Shown here: one piece after another, positions 11,255-22,100 of the stretch
Position numbering within the stretch: position 1 is the stretch's first letter
How the letters are laid out: the number at the start of each line of letters is the position of its first letter
NCBI GenBank assembly: GCA_002682825.1
Contig: NOKP01000027.1
Coordinates: forward strand, 496,001 to 560,000
Source: Neonectria sp. B-13
Lineage: Eukaryota > Ascomycota > Sordariomycetes > Hypocreales > Nectriaceae
Length of the DNA: 64,000 nucleotides
Direction: 5' to 3'
Translations under genes and position numbers: made by a program
The notes under the pieces: model-generated
Database searches by the model: none
Seen by the model: the letters and a program-made list of their open reading frames with translations, nothing else
Told to the model about the DNA's origin: nothing

Positions 11255-12740
11255 TGCGGCTGCTGATGAAATTGATGTTCTGGAGATTCGGGATGTTGCA
11301 TCTCCTTTTTCCTGGCACTATTGCGAGAGCGCTCATCCCTCATCCTTTTCATCACATCTCTCGCAAGAACCTCAAGCGCTCGAGCTTTCTCCCGAGAAGC
11401 TGAGTCGGTTCCAGATGTTGCCAGGTTCTTGATCAGCTCTGACCTCTCCACCCACCTTCGCTTCAGCTCTTCCCACTCTTGTGGCGTGGCATCCGACTTG
11501 CACGTAAACTGGGCGTCGCGGAGTACCTGGTGAAAGGCAAATCGAATCTCCCGCGACTCCTCAGGATTGACCCCCAGCGCGTTCTTCGCTTCTGCGAGAC
11601 TCATCCGAGTCTCCATCGTGCGCATGCGCTTTGTGACATCGGTGCAGATGACATCCAATGCCAACCGCTTGGCTTCCAAGTTGTCCTCGGACCCCCAGAT
11701 GGCTTGCTGGAGTCGAGGACACTCCTGAATAAGCCGGTCTTTAACGGTATCCCACCTATCGACACCGGCTAGGGTCTTCTTGCTGACTCCCTCTTCGCTG
11801 CAGATGCGCTGGAAACATGAGCGGATCACCCGATAGATCGCAACATCAAGGCTCAGTATCACTCTAGCTTCATCGATTGTTGTTTCTGAGGGAAATCGGC
11901 ATGCCGACCCTGTAGCGTTGGTTGGCTGGCGGTTTCTCCGCCGCTTTCTTTTGCCGCCCTTATCCGCAAGAGTACCCTGATTCTCGATCTCATGTTGCTC
12001 CGGGGCTGGCTCAGCAATGGCTTCCAAAATCGGTTGCAACGGCGCATTCTGGTCATCAAGGAGCGAAAGAGTCGAGTCCCCTTCCGCAACTGGCGACGAT
12101 TCTCCGAAGGCTTCCTCCAATGAAGGGCTCAACTCCGACGGCTTCGGTTTATCTCCGTTGGGGACGCGCAGAAGCCATCGGTTCCGAGTGCGAACCCGCA
12201 TCAGCTCTCTGGGTTTGATGTTGAAGCCGTCTTCGTCATTGAGCACGCGCAGCATTTCCCGCTGCGGCAGGTTTTTCCCCCACAATTCGCGGATGCGGTT
12301 GACAAGACGGTCATTTTTGTAGGCTGGCTTCTGCTTGGACGGGAAATTCCACCGGCGAAACTGGGTTTGAAAAGCCCGTTTACTATAGCAACCTTGTTAG
12401 TCGAGATGTGTGATGAAATGGCTAGATCAGGTATGAGAGGACATCAAATGAGAGCGATCGTTCAGACACTGTTCGCACATGCACTCGCAGCAAAGCAAAC
12501 ATATTACGTTGTTCCTGGGTAAAAAAGCGGGCATATGCATTCGGAAACAACATGAAGCCGTGAGACGCGCAAGCCTCGGCCGCGAACGTGCAGCTCAGCG
12601 GGCGCGCCGCAGTGACTCACGCACCTTGGAGTAAATTTATAGATGGCCTTCATGTGGTCCATGATGTCCTCGAGGGACCGGCCCTCGTCGATATACAGCT
12701 GGTAACATGTCTTCTGGTGGACGTCCCAGTCATAGACCAT
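10333..12740 (-). CDS. Clr5-domain protein with long polyglutamine tract, 721 aa
   Basis: Two exons in coding order: 12740-12625 and 12382-10333, joined in frame across a 242-bp intron. The Clr5 domain spans the junction (residues 1 to about 60): MVYDWDVHQKTCYQLYIDEG, then SLEDIMDHMK and KRAFQTQFRRWNFPSKQKP. The Clr5 domain is a helical, probably DNA- or chromatin-associated module named after fission yeast Clr5, which acts in silencing; many filamentous-fungal members are uncharacterised. The middle holds an Arg/Lys-rich patch (GGKRKRRRNRQ), a possible nuclear signal. Residues about 410-480 form a Gln-rich block with nearly 20 Gln in a row and QQQREL-type repeats. The C-terminal 150 residues are Ser/Pro/Gln-rich, ending in a globular-looking segment (TFAVQLVWKT). 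An in-frame ATG at 12911 would add 57 residues. I infer a nuclear regulatory protein; targets are unknown. Confidence 0.85.
11074..11275 (-). repeat. CAG/CAA repeat encoding polyglutamine
   Basis: Trinucleotide repeat inside the Clr5-domain gene. The purest part is 11201-11265, a run of CTG and TTG triplets on the + strand (CAG and CAA on the coding strand). The outer part is interrupted by triplets giving Arg, Glu, Leu and His. Mixed CAG/CAA makes it less slippage-prone than a pure tract, but length variation between strains is likely. Confidence 0.95.
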
Positions 12741-13447
12741 GGTCGGGAACGGTATGGCAGCGGCCTCATCGCTCGCGCTGGCCTGCTCTCTTGCGTTTGC
12801 GTGTTGCTTGTTGCGTCTTTGGTCGAAATGGCGCGGTGTGGAGCTGCGTTGGTGGTCGACTCGGGCGCCCGAATTTCTTTCGCTTTGTGTCTCGAGGAGG
12901 GGCTTAGTCATTCATGTCGTGTGTACGGTGGATATTTACCAGTGCACTGTACAAATGCACTGTATAAACGCCGCAGTCCCTCCCGTCATAGCTGGCTCAT
13001 GAACAAGCAAGATGGAACTCACATGTCAAGACAAGCGATCTAAATGCTCACATGTAACAACCTCAGACTGTTTATTCTCAATAATCAATGATTTTCGTAC
13101 TGAAATTAAACAGCGCATACTACTTCACATCTGCCACTTGACTCTGAGCACAAGAGCCGTCGTGACTTCTCGATCTATTTCATGCTAACTAACACATTCC
13201 AAACTATTCAACCTCGGTTGCGGCTAGAACTTAATGATCTTGCCCCTCAACTCCAAAGGAATCCAAGACCCGGCCACACCTGTCTCTCATCTTGGCATAT
13301 CTCACCGTAGCCCAAGAGCACTCACCATAGCCACCCTAATACTATTCTTTCTTCTGTCCTCATCTCACCCTCTCTTAGACGTGTTCAAGTCATCAGCGAC
13401 ATTCATCACCAGCCTCCAACTCCATCTCATCTATCAAGCCGCCCATC
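12741..13447. promoter_or_regulatory. Divergent promoter region, Clr5 gene / enoyl-CoA hydratase gene
   Basis: 707 bp between two divergent start codons. The 12741-12911 part is open in the Clr5 frame and may be coding if the upstream ATG is used. The 13300-13447 part is pyrimidine-rich and looks like the leader of the + strand gene. Confidence 0.55.
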
Positions 13448-14374
13448 ATGACATCGTCATCACCACCTTCGTCTCTCCCAGACAATTACAACACCTTCTC
13501 TCTCCCAACCCTCCAGCTCTCCCATCACCCTCCCTCCTCACCCACCGTCACCCCCGTCATCGTCGTCAAGCTCCACCGGCCCTCGGCCCGCAACGCCTTC
13601 ACCGACGACATGGCCTCCTCCCTCATCCGCGCCTTCGACACCTTGTCCGCCGACCCCCGCGTCAAGGCCGTCGTCCTGACTTCCTCCGACGAGACCAACC
13701 GCTTCTTCTGCGCGGGCATGGACTTCAACTCGCCACATGGCATCGGCCCGACCCGGGACGCCCACCGCGATTCCGGCGGCCAGGTTGCGCTCGCCTTGTA
13801 TCGCTGCGCAAAGCCCGTCATTGCTGCCATCAACGGGTCGGCCGTCGGCGTCGGCATCACCATGACGCTACCCGCCAATATTCGCGTTGCTAGTCGCGAT
13901 GCGAAGATAGGCTTCGTGTTTGGCCGTCGGGGATTCAACATGGAAGCCTGCAGCAGCTTCTTCCTGCCACGCCTCGTCGGCACCAGCAAAGCACTACATC
14001 TAACGACCACGGGTGCTGTCTATCCAGCTACGCATCGGCTGTTTGACGATCTTTTCAGCGAGGTCGTCGCCCCGGAGGAGGTTCTCCCCACGGCGCTCAA
14101 GATCGCTGAGGAAACTGCCGCCAACGTGAGTGGGGTGGCTTCGAGGGTGATGAAGGACATGATCTATCGGGGTCCGGGGTCGCCAGAGGAGGCTCATCTA
14201 CTCGAAAGCACGGTCTTCTTCGATTTGTTCAACGGCGCAGACTCCAAGGAGGGCGTCGAGAGTTTCCTACAGAAAAGACTACCTAACTTCAAGGCCACCA
14301 TGGAGAATGACAGGCCCGCAGCCTATCCATGGTGGACGCCAGTCGATATCAAGAAGCCTAAATCCAAGATATAG
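13448..14374 (+). CDS. Enoyl-CoA hydratase/isomerase family protein, 308 aa, possible PTS1
   Basis: One uninterrupted exon, ATG at 13448 to TAG at 14374. The crotonase fold is recognisable: HRPSARNAF (residues 43-51), oxyanion-hole segments around RFFCAGMDF (85-93) and AAINGSAVGVG (126-136), and an acidic catalytic position in FNMEACSSFFLPRLVG (Glu166). That last block resembles fungal delta3-delta2-enoyl-CoA isomerase-like proteins more than classical hydratases, so the exact reaction is open: hydration or double-bond shift of an enoyl-CoA. The protein ends in KSKI; SKI is a conservative variant of the peroxisomal PTS1 tripeptide SKL, so a peroxisomal beta-oxidation role is plausible but inferred. 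The N-terminal 35 residues are a Ser/Pro-rich extension without a clear targeting signal. Confidence 0.9.
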   Translation: MTSSSPPSSLPDNYNTFSLPTLQLSHHPPSSPTVTPVIVVKLHRPSARNAFTDDMASSLIRAFDTLSADPRVKAVVLTSSDETNRFFCAGMDFNSPHGIGPTRDAHRDSGGQVALALYRCAKPVIAAINGSAVGVGITMTLPANIRVASRDAKIGFVFGRRGFNMEACSSFFLPRLVGTSKALHLTTTGAVYPATHRLFDDLFSEVVAPEEVLPTALKIAEETAANVSGVASRVMKDMIYRGPGSPEEAHLLESTVFFDLFNGADSKEGVESFLQKRLPNFKATMENDRPAAYPWWTPVDIKKPKSKI

Positions 14375-15513
14375 GTACTTGTAGTGTGACAGGGTTGATG
14401 CTGGCACCAGGTTTTGCAACGAATATTCGGTAGACTATTTCTGGTTGTAAGGTTTGGAGCTGGAGTGGGCAATGTAGTCTATTATCCTGCAACTACATGT
14501 CAAGAAACCACCTTTGTGAAACAAATCTGTGACTTGTCAGACTTCAGACTGACTTCCCTAGCATGCTTGTCGAAACGTTGCACTTCAACTTCGCCACAAG
14601 GGATAGGCAGTTACAGAAAATCCCTAGCGTCAAGTGATCTTCGTCATCTTCTCATCCATCCCCAGTTCAAGGGACCCCGGATTCTGCCTCACGGCCAGGA
14701 GTCCGATCCGTCTCCACGGGCCGGCCTGACTAGTGCTGTGGCGGAGCCGCGTCGGTGTCCCCGAATCAATCGCCTGACTTCATCCCCACAGTCCCCAGAT
14801 CCGACTGCGCCGAGCCCCACCAAAGCAAGAGTTACGTCACGTTTGGGGCGCGTCTACATCATCATGTGAGACTGTCATGTGAAGGTGGGACCAGGGTCTT
14901 CATGTCTCTGGTTCTCCGCACAATGTTGTGTTAGTCAAGGTTGATACAAATGCTGATCGGGTTCATGTCCTGTATTGGCCATTTCTACTGAATCCAAAGC
15001 CCGCTGTCCAAATCAGACATCCAATGCTTCAAGGTTTGTTTCACTGAACCCAAATGCTGAGCCTGTGCCTCATAAAAACTAAAACTAAAATCAAAACCCT
15101 CAGAGAAAACAATGAGCCAGGACCCGACAATGGGTCCCTGAGGCTCATGTCTCAAGATGCAGTCCAGGAAAATGCCTGGTTGTATGCCAAAAAACCCAAA
15201 ACGCCCTGCCAGAAAAAAAACGACTGTCCGGTCCGGCCGTGAGACTCGAGGGTCTCCATCGCAAGCACGCTGTGAGGCCGTAATCCGTATAGTTGAAATG
15301 GATGTAAAAGAGAAAACTCCACATCCGAGGGCGCAAGATCAGGTCTCGCGAAAGTCGCTCCCAATGCGCCCTGGGGGGTATATCATGACTGTAGTTCGGA
15401 AGAGTTGTTCCGTCCATGTTTTTGTTGAGCGGGGTGTGTGTTGTATAAAGCAGCCATTCCGTGACCGATCTGTGGAGATAGTGTGGCTGGTCTTCCCACT
15501 AATGGCTGCTCCC
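14375..15513. other. Convergent intergenic region, no gene seen
   Basis: 1.1 kb between the stop of the enoyl-CoA hydratase gene and the stop of the minus-strand disordered-protein gene. It should hold both 3' UTRs. A short repeat of AAAACTAAAACTAAAA-type lies near 15075-15095. Open frames here are short and without domains. Confidence 0.55.
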
Positions 15514-16926
15514 TTATCGTCGTCCCATCTTGAGCAACCGCGTTCTGAACCAAAGGACGAAGGCCGTCCATGCCCCAGTGGTTTTTCGCTTCGCTGTGTT
15601 GTTCCTGCGGGCAGATTCGAAGTGCACGTGTTCTGTTCTAGAACGTGGTGATGGTGCCGGGGGCGCAGTATCGTAGCCTTGAGTCGCAAAGTCGGCCTTC
15701 TCGCTCTCATCCAGCGCGTTGGAAGTAGTTTTTCTCGACATTGACGGCCGAACGTCGCTGTTGGTTGAGATTCGATCACAGGAGATACGCGAAGCTCCAA
15801 AGCTAGCTTTGCGTCCATTTGAGTAGGATTTGGCGAGTCGGTTGGCCTCTTTGTTCTCTGCACGCTCTTGCTTGCGAATCTGCTCGCGAGCATACTTCTC
15901 CTCCTTGGCCCTTTCCTTCTCTTCGAATTTGCGGCGGGCCTCGCGGACATGATCTTGGCGCGAAGCGGTGTCGACCTCACTTCGAGAGCGGAGACGAAAG
16001 CCATTCACGTCTAGGGAGCTGCGCAGAGGCGACATGGCAGACGCAGAAGAGGAATTGCCAGCCATCATTTGCGGGGAAATGAAGGAGGTCGGCGGGCTGG
16101 CGCTCGAGGCCGAGTCCAAGGCTGAGGTAGAGGCAGTGTTTAGGTGCAGGTCGGAGCGACTCTTGGTGACGATGCGGTGGGTTTTTCGAGCTGCAGCCAC
16201 CGAGTTGGGATGGGGGTTTATGGCAGCACGGAATGACTGGTTGACGTCGGACAAAGAGCAAGTACGCTGGCTGGCGAGCGAAGGCCGTCGGGACCGGGAA
16301 CTAGAATGCGGGAGGGGAAAAGAGCGACCGTTCTGATACTGTCGGGGCTCAAAGTCATCGTCATCCTCAGTGATTGTCGGCGAATAGTCACGTGGGCCAG
16401 AAGGGTTCTCGAGCGAAACAAGAGAATTGGCGTAGGACAGGGGCGGCGTCGAGGTTCGAGGCGTCTGCTGGAAGGGATGTATGAAGGAACCGTTGCGGCC
16501 GCCGCTGGCGGAAGTAGCAACAGATGCGTGTGAAGTGCCACTGGTAGAGCGAGCATGAGAGTACTTGTTGGTGCGGGTGCCGCCGCTGCTCACATCGGTG
16601 GCCGAGAGAGAGAAGCTCACGTCGCGGACAGGTCGGGAAGTGTGGCCAGCTGGTATCGTCGGTGTTACCGTGTACGCGGACCCATAGGCAGGGCCAGCGG
16701 AGTCGTCGTCTCCAGCAGGGCTGTACGGGGAGGCTCCGAACTGAGCTTGCTCGTCCCAGCCGCGGTTAAGGTCGAGGGAGTTTTTTTCCGAGTGTGAATG
16801 CGCCTGCAGCTTTTTTAGGATGGGTTTGACAGCCTGGCGGCTGCGGGCCTTTGTGATCTTGGCATGACCGTGGAGGTGACCATGGAGCTGGCTGGTCGAG
16901 TGAGAGGAGAAGGAGGCCATTGCCAT
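15514..16926 (-). CDS. Uncharacterised, largely disordered Ser-rich protein, 470 aa
   Basis: One exon on the minus strand, ATG at 16926 to TAA at 15514. I do not recognise a family. The N-terminal 50 residues are basic and His-rich (HGHLHGHAKITKARSRQ). Residues about 60-325 are Ser/Thr/Pro/Gly-rich low complexity with many basic-directed phosphorylation-like sites (RRPSL, RKASF). Residues about 328-366 form a strongly charged predicted helix or coiled coil (ARRKFEEKERAKEEKYAREQ). The last 22 residues contain a short amphipathic Trp/Phe-rich segment (GAWTAFVLWFRTRLLKMGRR) that could bind membranes or a partner. Codon use and an unbroken 1.4-kb frame support a real gene. A second in-frame ATG lies two codons downstream. 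Function unknown; a scaffold or signalling adaptor is only a guess. Confidence 0.75.
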   Translation of the reverse strand: MAMASFSSHSTSQLHGHLHGHAKITKARSRQAVKPILKKLQAHSHSEKNSLDLNRGWDEQAQFGASPYSPAGDDDSAGPAYGSAYTVTPTIPAGHTSRPVRDVSFSLSATDVSSGGTRTNKYSHARSTSGTSHASVATSASGGRNGSFIHPFQQTPRTSTPPLSYANSLVSLENPSGPRDYSPTITEDDDDFEPRQYQNGRSFPLPHSSSRSRRPSLASQRTCSLSDVNQSFRAAINPHPNSVAAARKTHRIVTKSRSDLHLNTASTSALDSASSASPPTSFISPQMMAGNSSSASAMSPLRSSLDVNGFRLRSRSEVDTASRQDHVREARRKFEEKERAKEEKYAREQIRKQERAENKEANRLAKSYSNGRKASFGASRISCDRISTNSDVRPSMSRKTTSNALDESEKADFATQGYDTAPPAPSPRSRTEHVHFESARRNNTAKRKTTGAWTAFVLWFRTRLLKMGRR

Positions 16927-17990
16927 GGCAGCTGGGCCTTGTCGAGAGATGTGACAAGAAACAAGAGTAATCAGTCAGAGTTGGAGGATCCGGCGATGGG
17001 ATGAGAGACGGCGAGAAGGCGAAAGAGGCGGAGTCGCGCGGGGTTTGTTGGGTTTGATGTTGATGTCGCCGTTGCACGGAGACAGCGATTGAAGATCCCA
17101 AGGACCCCCAGCCCTCTCAGAGCAACAGGGCGGTGGCGGGTTGCACGAGAGACATTGGCGAAAGGGTTGGAGTTAGCAACACAAACAAAGCGCAGTTGGA
17201 TGCTGCAGAGCACCAAAGACGGCGGCCGGCGAGTTGCAGATCCGGAGCGGACGGGTGTTTGACGATCGGGAGGGGCGGGATTGAGCGAGCCTGGGAGAGG
17301 AAAGAGGAGAGGGTGTGAGAAAAAGCGCGCGAGAGGCAGAAAAGCAGGTGCCGAGTATGAGATGTCGTGAGAAGTCAGATCATAGAGAGGATGAGGTGGG
17401 ACAGGAAGGAAGAAGAGGAGAAAGAGGGTGAGGCGGCGCGGAGGAGGATTACGACGGCCTCTGCGGCGGAGCGGTGTTTGGGTTGGCCTTGGTGGCGGTG
17501 ATGCAGACGAGCCAAAGTGAGGGACGGGCAGGACAAGGCAGGACAGGTCAGGTCAGGACAGGACAGGACGAGACAACGACGACGACGACTGGGCTGGACC
17601 AGACTGAAGTGGACTGGAGGACTTTGAGAGGGTCCCGGGAAAGGCGACGGGGACGGCCAGAGCAGTTAGCCTGGCACCGGACAGAACGGAGCCACGAGAA
17701 AGTAGCCAATCTGACGAGGTTCTAGGCTAGATTCAGCCTCATTGTGTGCATGGGCACGTGGGGTTTGGTGGAGGAAACGGAGGAGACGGAGGAGACGGCG
17801 CAGGGATTGGGTGAAGGGCAGCCTGGTCGGTCTGCGGGTTTGCTGCGCGCAAATTCAATGTCGGTGACGGTGACGGGCGGTCGTGGTAGATGTCGGTGTC
17901 GGAGTCGGTGTCGGGGATGATAACGACAGGCCGCGGGGTAGATGAGATGGACAATGGCGGGCCTTGCTTGTCTCGGGCTACGGTAGGATT
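16927..17990 (-). promoter_or_regulatory. Pyrimidine-rich upstream region of the disordered-protein gene
   Basis: The + strand is very purine-rich from about 16960 to 17660, so the coding (minus) strand is CT-rich, as in many fungal promoters and leaders. A repeat of GGACA/GGTCA units occupies about 17525-17570 and a short ACG-triplet run follows at 17571-17590. GTCGGT-type repeats lie at about 17890-17915. No gene is supported. Confidence 0.5.
17525..17590. repeat. GGACA-type 5-bp repeat followed by (ACG)n
   Basis: Imperfect tandem pentanucleotide (AGGACA, AGGTCA variants) running into four to five ACG triplets. Simple repeat upstream of the disordered-protein gene. Confidence 0.85.
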
Positions 17991-18984
17991 CTAGACATGG
18001 GGGCCGGGCGAGAGGGATCCAGGGAAAGGAATCAAAAACAATAGACGTGTGCGTGTTGTCTCAGAGATACACAGACCAAGAGTCAGACGGAATGGAGAGG
18101 ATGGAGGATGGGGGAAATGGATTCGACGGGAGGAAGCTGGAGGGGGGGGGCACCCTAGGTAGTGTGGTCCCCTGTAGCCTGTGGGTGGAAGTTCCCTGTA
18201 AAGTCCCCTGTAGGAGTCCGTGGTGCTCAACCAACAACTAATTAGTCGGGGCCCGACGAGGACGGACAGGCGGCCACTGACAGCGAAAGATAAGTGAGCC
18301 CGTGTGTGCTGCGCTGTACTTACGAATATCCCATGCTCTATTTGCCTGGTGCAGTGAGAGTGGCAATCCTTTGGCCGATGGATGCAGCGCGCCACAGTAG
18401 CATGAAGGCCCAAAAGAAAGAAGAGAATTGGGGAGGATCTGGCGGTGATACAAGTGCTCAAGGTACCGTATCGTACGCAATCGTCCTTGTCGGGTACGGT
18501 TGCGGAACGTCATCAACAAATGCCTCTCCTACGAAGTACAGATCGTCCAAGCTGAAGACGTTCCCACAAGTGCCAGGTTGCAAGTACACCGTACATCGAC
18601 AAGACGCGCAAATTGCAATCAATTACCCCCTTGATAGAGGTACCGGCCTACCTACCTACTCTCGGTTCGAACTGTAACCGAGCGAGGCCACCCTCCCATG
18701 GCCCAGGCCAAGCCCATGTCCACGCTGGCTGGGCGTCGGCGCCGACGGTGCCGTGATACCGTAATGTGTGCCAAAACGGACAGCCGAGGCCTTTCCGTCC
18801 ATCAGGCCAAGACAAATGAAATGAGCGTCCGCCAACAGACGAAATCCCCAATTCCGTCTAATCGCCACCTGGTCAGGCAATTACTGGACACCGGGCATCA
18901 GACGACGGCAGCGACGACGACGACGGTGACGACGCCCAGGGTTTGTCAGTGTGAAATATCGCTCCACTGCGCACAAGACTCTCA

Positions 18985-19024
18985 CAGTGTGTGCGTGTGT
19001 GCATGTGAGTGTGTGCTTGTGTGT
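18985..19024. repeat. GT-rich microsatellite (imperfect)
   Basis: An imperfect GTGTGTGC/ATGTGAGT dinucleotide-type tract, followed by a CT-rich stretch. Part of the gene-poor region. Confidence 0.85.
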
Positions 19025-19151
19025 CTTTCTCTTTCTCTTCCTCTCTCTTTCACTAGCCAATGGTATTCCCTCCTCGGCATTGGCATCGCCTCAGCCACCA
19101 TCTCACTCACACGCACACTGACACACAACGCGCACACACTTCTCCGCGTTC

Positions 19152-19177
19152 GTCTCTCTCTCTCTCTCTCTCTCTCT
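19152..19177. repeat. (CT)n microsatellite
   Basis: Pure CT dinucleotide repeat of about 12-13 units in a pyrimidine-rich stretch, 135 bp upstream of a TATAAA-containing element near 19315. Confidence 0.9.
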
Positions 19178-22100
19178 TCGCTTCATCGGGCCGTTTCGAT
19201 CAAGGTGGTCACCGTCCCAGGCACCCGGATAAGCCACCACCACAACCCCGGACTACTGTCGGCTAGTTAGTAAGTTCGTAACTGACGGGAGGAGGCCTTC
19301 GAAACTGTGTCGGTTATAAACCGTCGTGGCGCAATCAATCGATCTGTCCATCCCAAACCCGGCGATTGCCCTCGATTCATCCGTCGCCCACGGCAACCCA
19401 GCCGACTCCTACTGCTTGCAGCCTCCGTTTCGCACTGCTGAACTCATCGGGCCATGATCTAAACGGGCACGATAAGGACATCGACATGGGGCATTTGACA
19501 TGGGACAGGGCATGTCGTCTCTCCTCTCGACCTCTCCCCAGACACTTCCTTGGCGTGCTCGGTTCTCCACCTGGGCCGGGGTCTGTTGACTGTTCTCTCC
19601 CAATCGCTAGCCCTGTCCTCCTCCTAGAGCTTCCTCTCCTCTCCCGCTTGGCCTCGACCGTGTCCGGACAGCTCTGGCCCGTAGCCCCCCAGACGCCGAT
19701 CATTCGTCGTCCTCTGCGAATCTGGACCAAGCTTAGTGGGAAGCGTACATAGGAGGATGTACCCGTCACTCGTACTTGGGAGAAAACACCAGGAATTCAT
19801 GTGCAAAAGCCTCAGCCGCCCTTGACTCCTAAGCTATGACGCCAGGAGATGGCGCATCAAGGCGCAGGGGCATCGCCCTGTTCATTTGTCCACCTGCTCG
19901 GCCACGTTCAAAACTGGGGGACGCAGCGGGCGAGCGGGCGAGCCAAGGACGCCGTGGATGGATTAGTGCTTAAGCATGTGCCCGTATCTGGACTCGTACG
20001 AAGTAGTTACGGATACGTATATGTTCGGACACCAATGGGCGAATGCATCCGTGCGTGCTTGCGCGGTGGCAACGATAGCTTTGCTCGTCCATCCCCGAGG
20101 AGCTGAGAGCAACTAGTAAGACGGCTGAGAGCAATCCAAGCATGATGGCTGAGAAACATGGCGTTCGAGACAAGGCCATGGAGCACACCCACTTGCAGCC
20201 CTTCCTAATAATAACCTCCTCTTGACTTTGCTTCTCGCACTCTCTGCGTCTCTCTGCGTCGCTCCAGCGTCGAACCCAGTACAGTGCCTCCCCAGCTTGT
20301 CTGACAGTTCAGACAGTATCCATACGCCCTAGTTAGGGATTGAGGTGGCCAAGCCGAAACAAAGCAATGCCAGCGAGCCCCATACGCCCCGGACGCCCAT
20401 GTTCCCATCCGTGGATCCTTCGAACCCCGCATCATCCATCACAAAAATGCCCTCACCCAACACTGTCGTCAGCGCGAAGTTCCAGGTAGAGCGACCCCTC
20501 ACCTCTCTCTTCCTTCGCTTCTTGGAAGTCTGGTCCTAACTAAGAGCGCGGTTATTGATGGACATTGCATTCACCCGCCCATACGGATATATCCCGGACA
20601 GACGCCCGCACATCCAATGGCCTCGCCTCCCAAAGTCGCTTCTGCAGGCTCCCTGTGTTCTCGGGCCAAGGTGGATATGCTGCTGGGCCAACTGCGGAAC
20701 GGGTTGCGTTACACTCGGCCCCCGTACGAATATGCATCCATGACTGGCCGTCGGATGTCTTCCTTAAACCCACGGCCGGCAGTCCTAGGCTTATCTACGA
20801 ATACTCTCCGTACAATTACCCTCGCAGTCCAGTACAGTACAATCGCTCGACTCCAACTGGATCGACGCCCGCACGCCACATGTGAGATTCTTTTTGCATG
20901 CCCGGGCTCCCCCTCCGCCGCTGAGCGCCACCGCGCCTCGGCGCCGCCGGGTTCTCCTCGACCAGCCTCCGCCGCAGCCCGTCTCCTCCGCCCCGCCGCC
21001 TCAAACCCCGCTTTCAGGCGGGCTTTGTCCATTGTGATAACGAAACGTGATGGTGATGCCGGTGACAATGGAGGGGGACACAACAGGGACCGCGCTGCCA
21101 GGGGAGCCCAGGGACCGCTAGGTCCTGCCCAGGAGCCAGTGCCATTTGATCCACTTCAATCGTCATCTCCCCGTTGAGATGCGAATTGAGCGTCTCTCCA
21201 GCTCCCCATACTCATTAGCCCCAGCCACAGCCCGAGGGAAGCTTGCTGACGAGCTCTTGATCTCAGTTGCACACGAAGAACACTCCCATCGGAGCCGCAC
21301 TGGCCCTCCTGACCTCCCATCCAGTATCAAAGGGGGAGGGGGGACCGATGTGGGAATGTATCCCGCATCCGTACTTGGTGTTTGGTGGAAATGTCAATCC
21401 TTGGGAGCAGGTTGATCCTTCAAGCTCCAAGCGACAAGGAGACACCGCAGAGCAACACTTGGCCAAAGCATCTTTCTGGGCATTCCCGCAGTCATTTACA
21501 CGTCCCCGTCCCCACCATCGCCCTCTTCACCATCTCGAGACTTCTCCGTGCACGTCTCTCATCGCGTGCTAGGGCACCCATCTTATTGAAGTCGTTAGCT
21601 GATGAAGGCACAGCACCTTTAATCCCTGCCCAAATATTCCCGTACTGTACCCACCGACCATCTTCATCTCTCACTCAACCAGTTGAGATCAAACCCCAGG
21701 TCCGTGCTACGGCAAACAGTCCGGGGCATGTTCGTTCGTCGCCCAACATCTGGATGTGCCCGTGGCTATACCCGAGCTAACCACGGCCTGGCCCGTTCCC
21801 TAGCTCAAGCCTTTCCGCGGCATGGACTCACCGCCATCCGCCATCCCCCTTTTCGATACCTTGAGTAGACGACTTCTCACGAATATGGTCTTTGCAATGG
21901 CGAAGTTGCCAACCCGAGGTGTGCGCATCCAACAAACCTCCCCTTTGCGGGTACTCCCTAATTCCCACAACACTTGTTTCCATCCCTACACTCAGGAAGC
22001 CCCAGAACTACCAAACCACCACCTGAGGTGACCGAAGTCCCTTGTCACAAGTGTCATGAGGGAGCTTTATCCTATACGGCAGTGTCGATAGATTACTCGA

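Noticed and set aside
17991..18461. Minus-strand frame of 156 codons beginning with a secretion-signal-like segment, a possible small secreted protein
   Set aside because: The first codon is TTG, there is no in-frame ATG, the composition is irregular, and no splice sites improve it.
18663..18690. CTCGGTT...AACCGAG hairpin containing GGTTCGA, reminiscent of a tRNA T-arm
   Set aside because: The stem is only 7 bp, and no acceptor, D or anticodon arm can be drawn around it.
20617..21177. Plus-strand frame of 186 codons with a true ATG in the gene-poor region
   Set aside because: No domain, a low-complexity Ala/Pro/Arg tail, no leader or splice support. Long chance frames are common in DNA of this composition.
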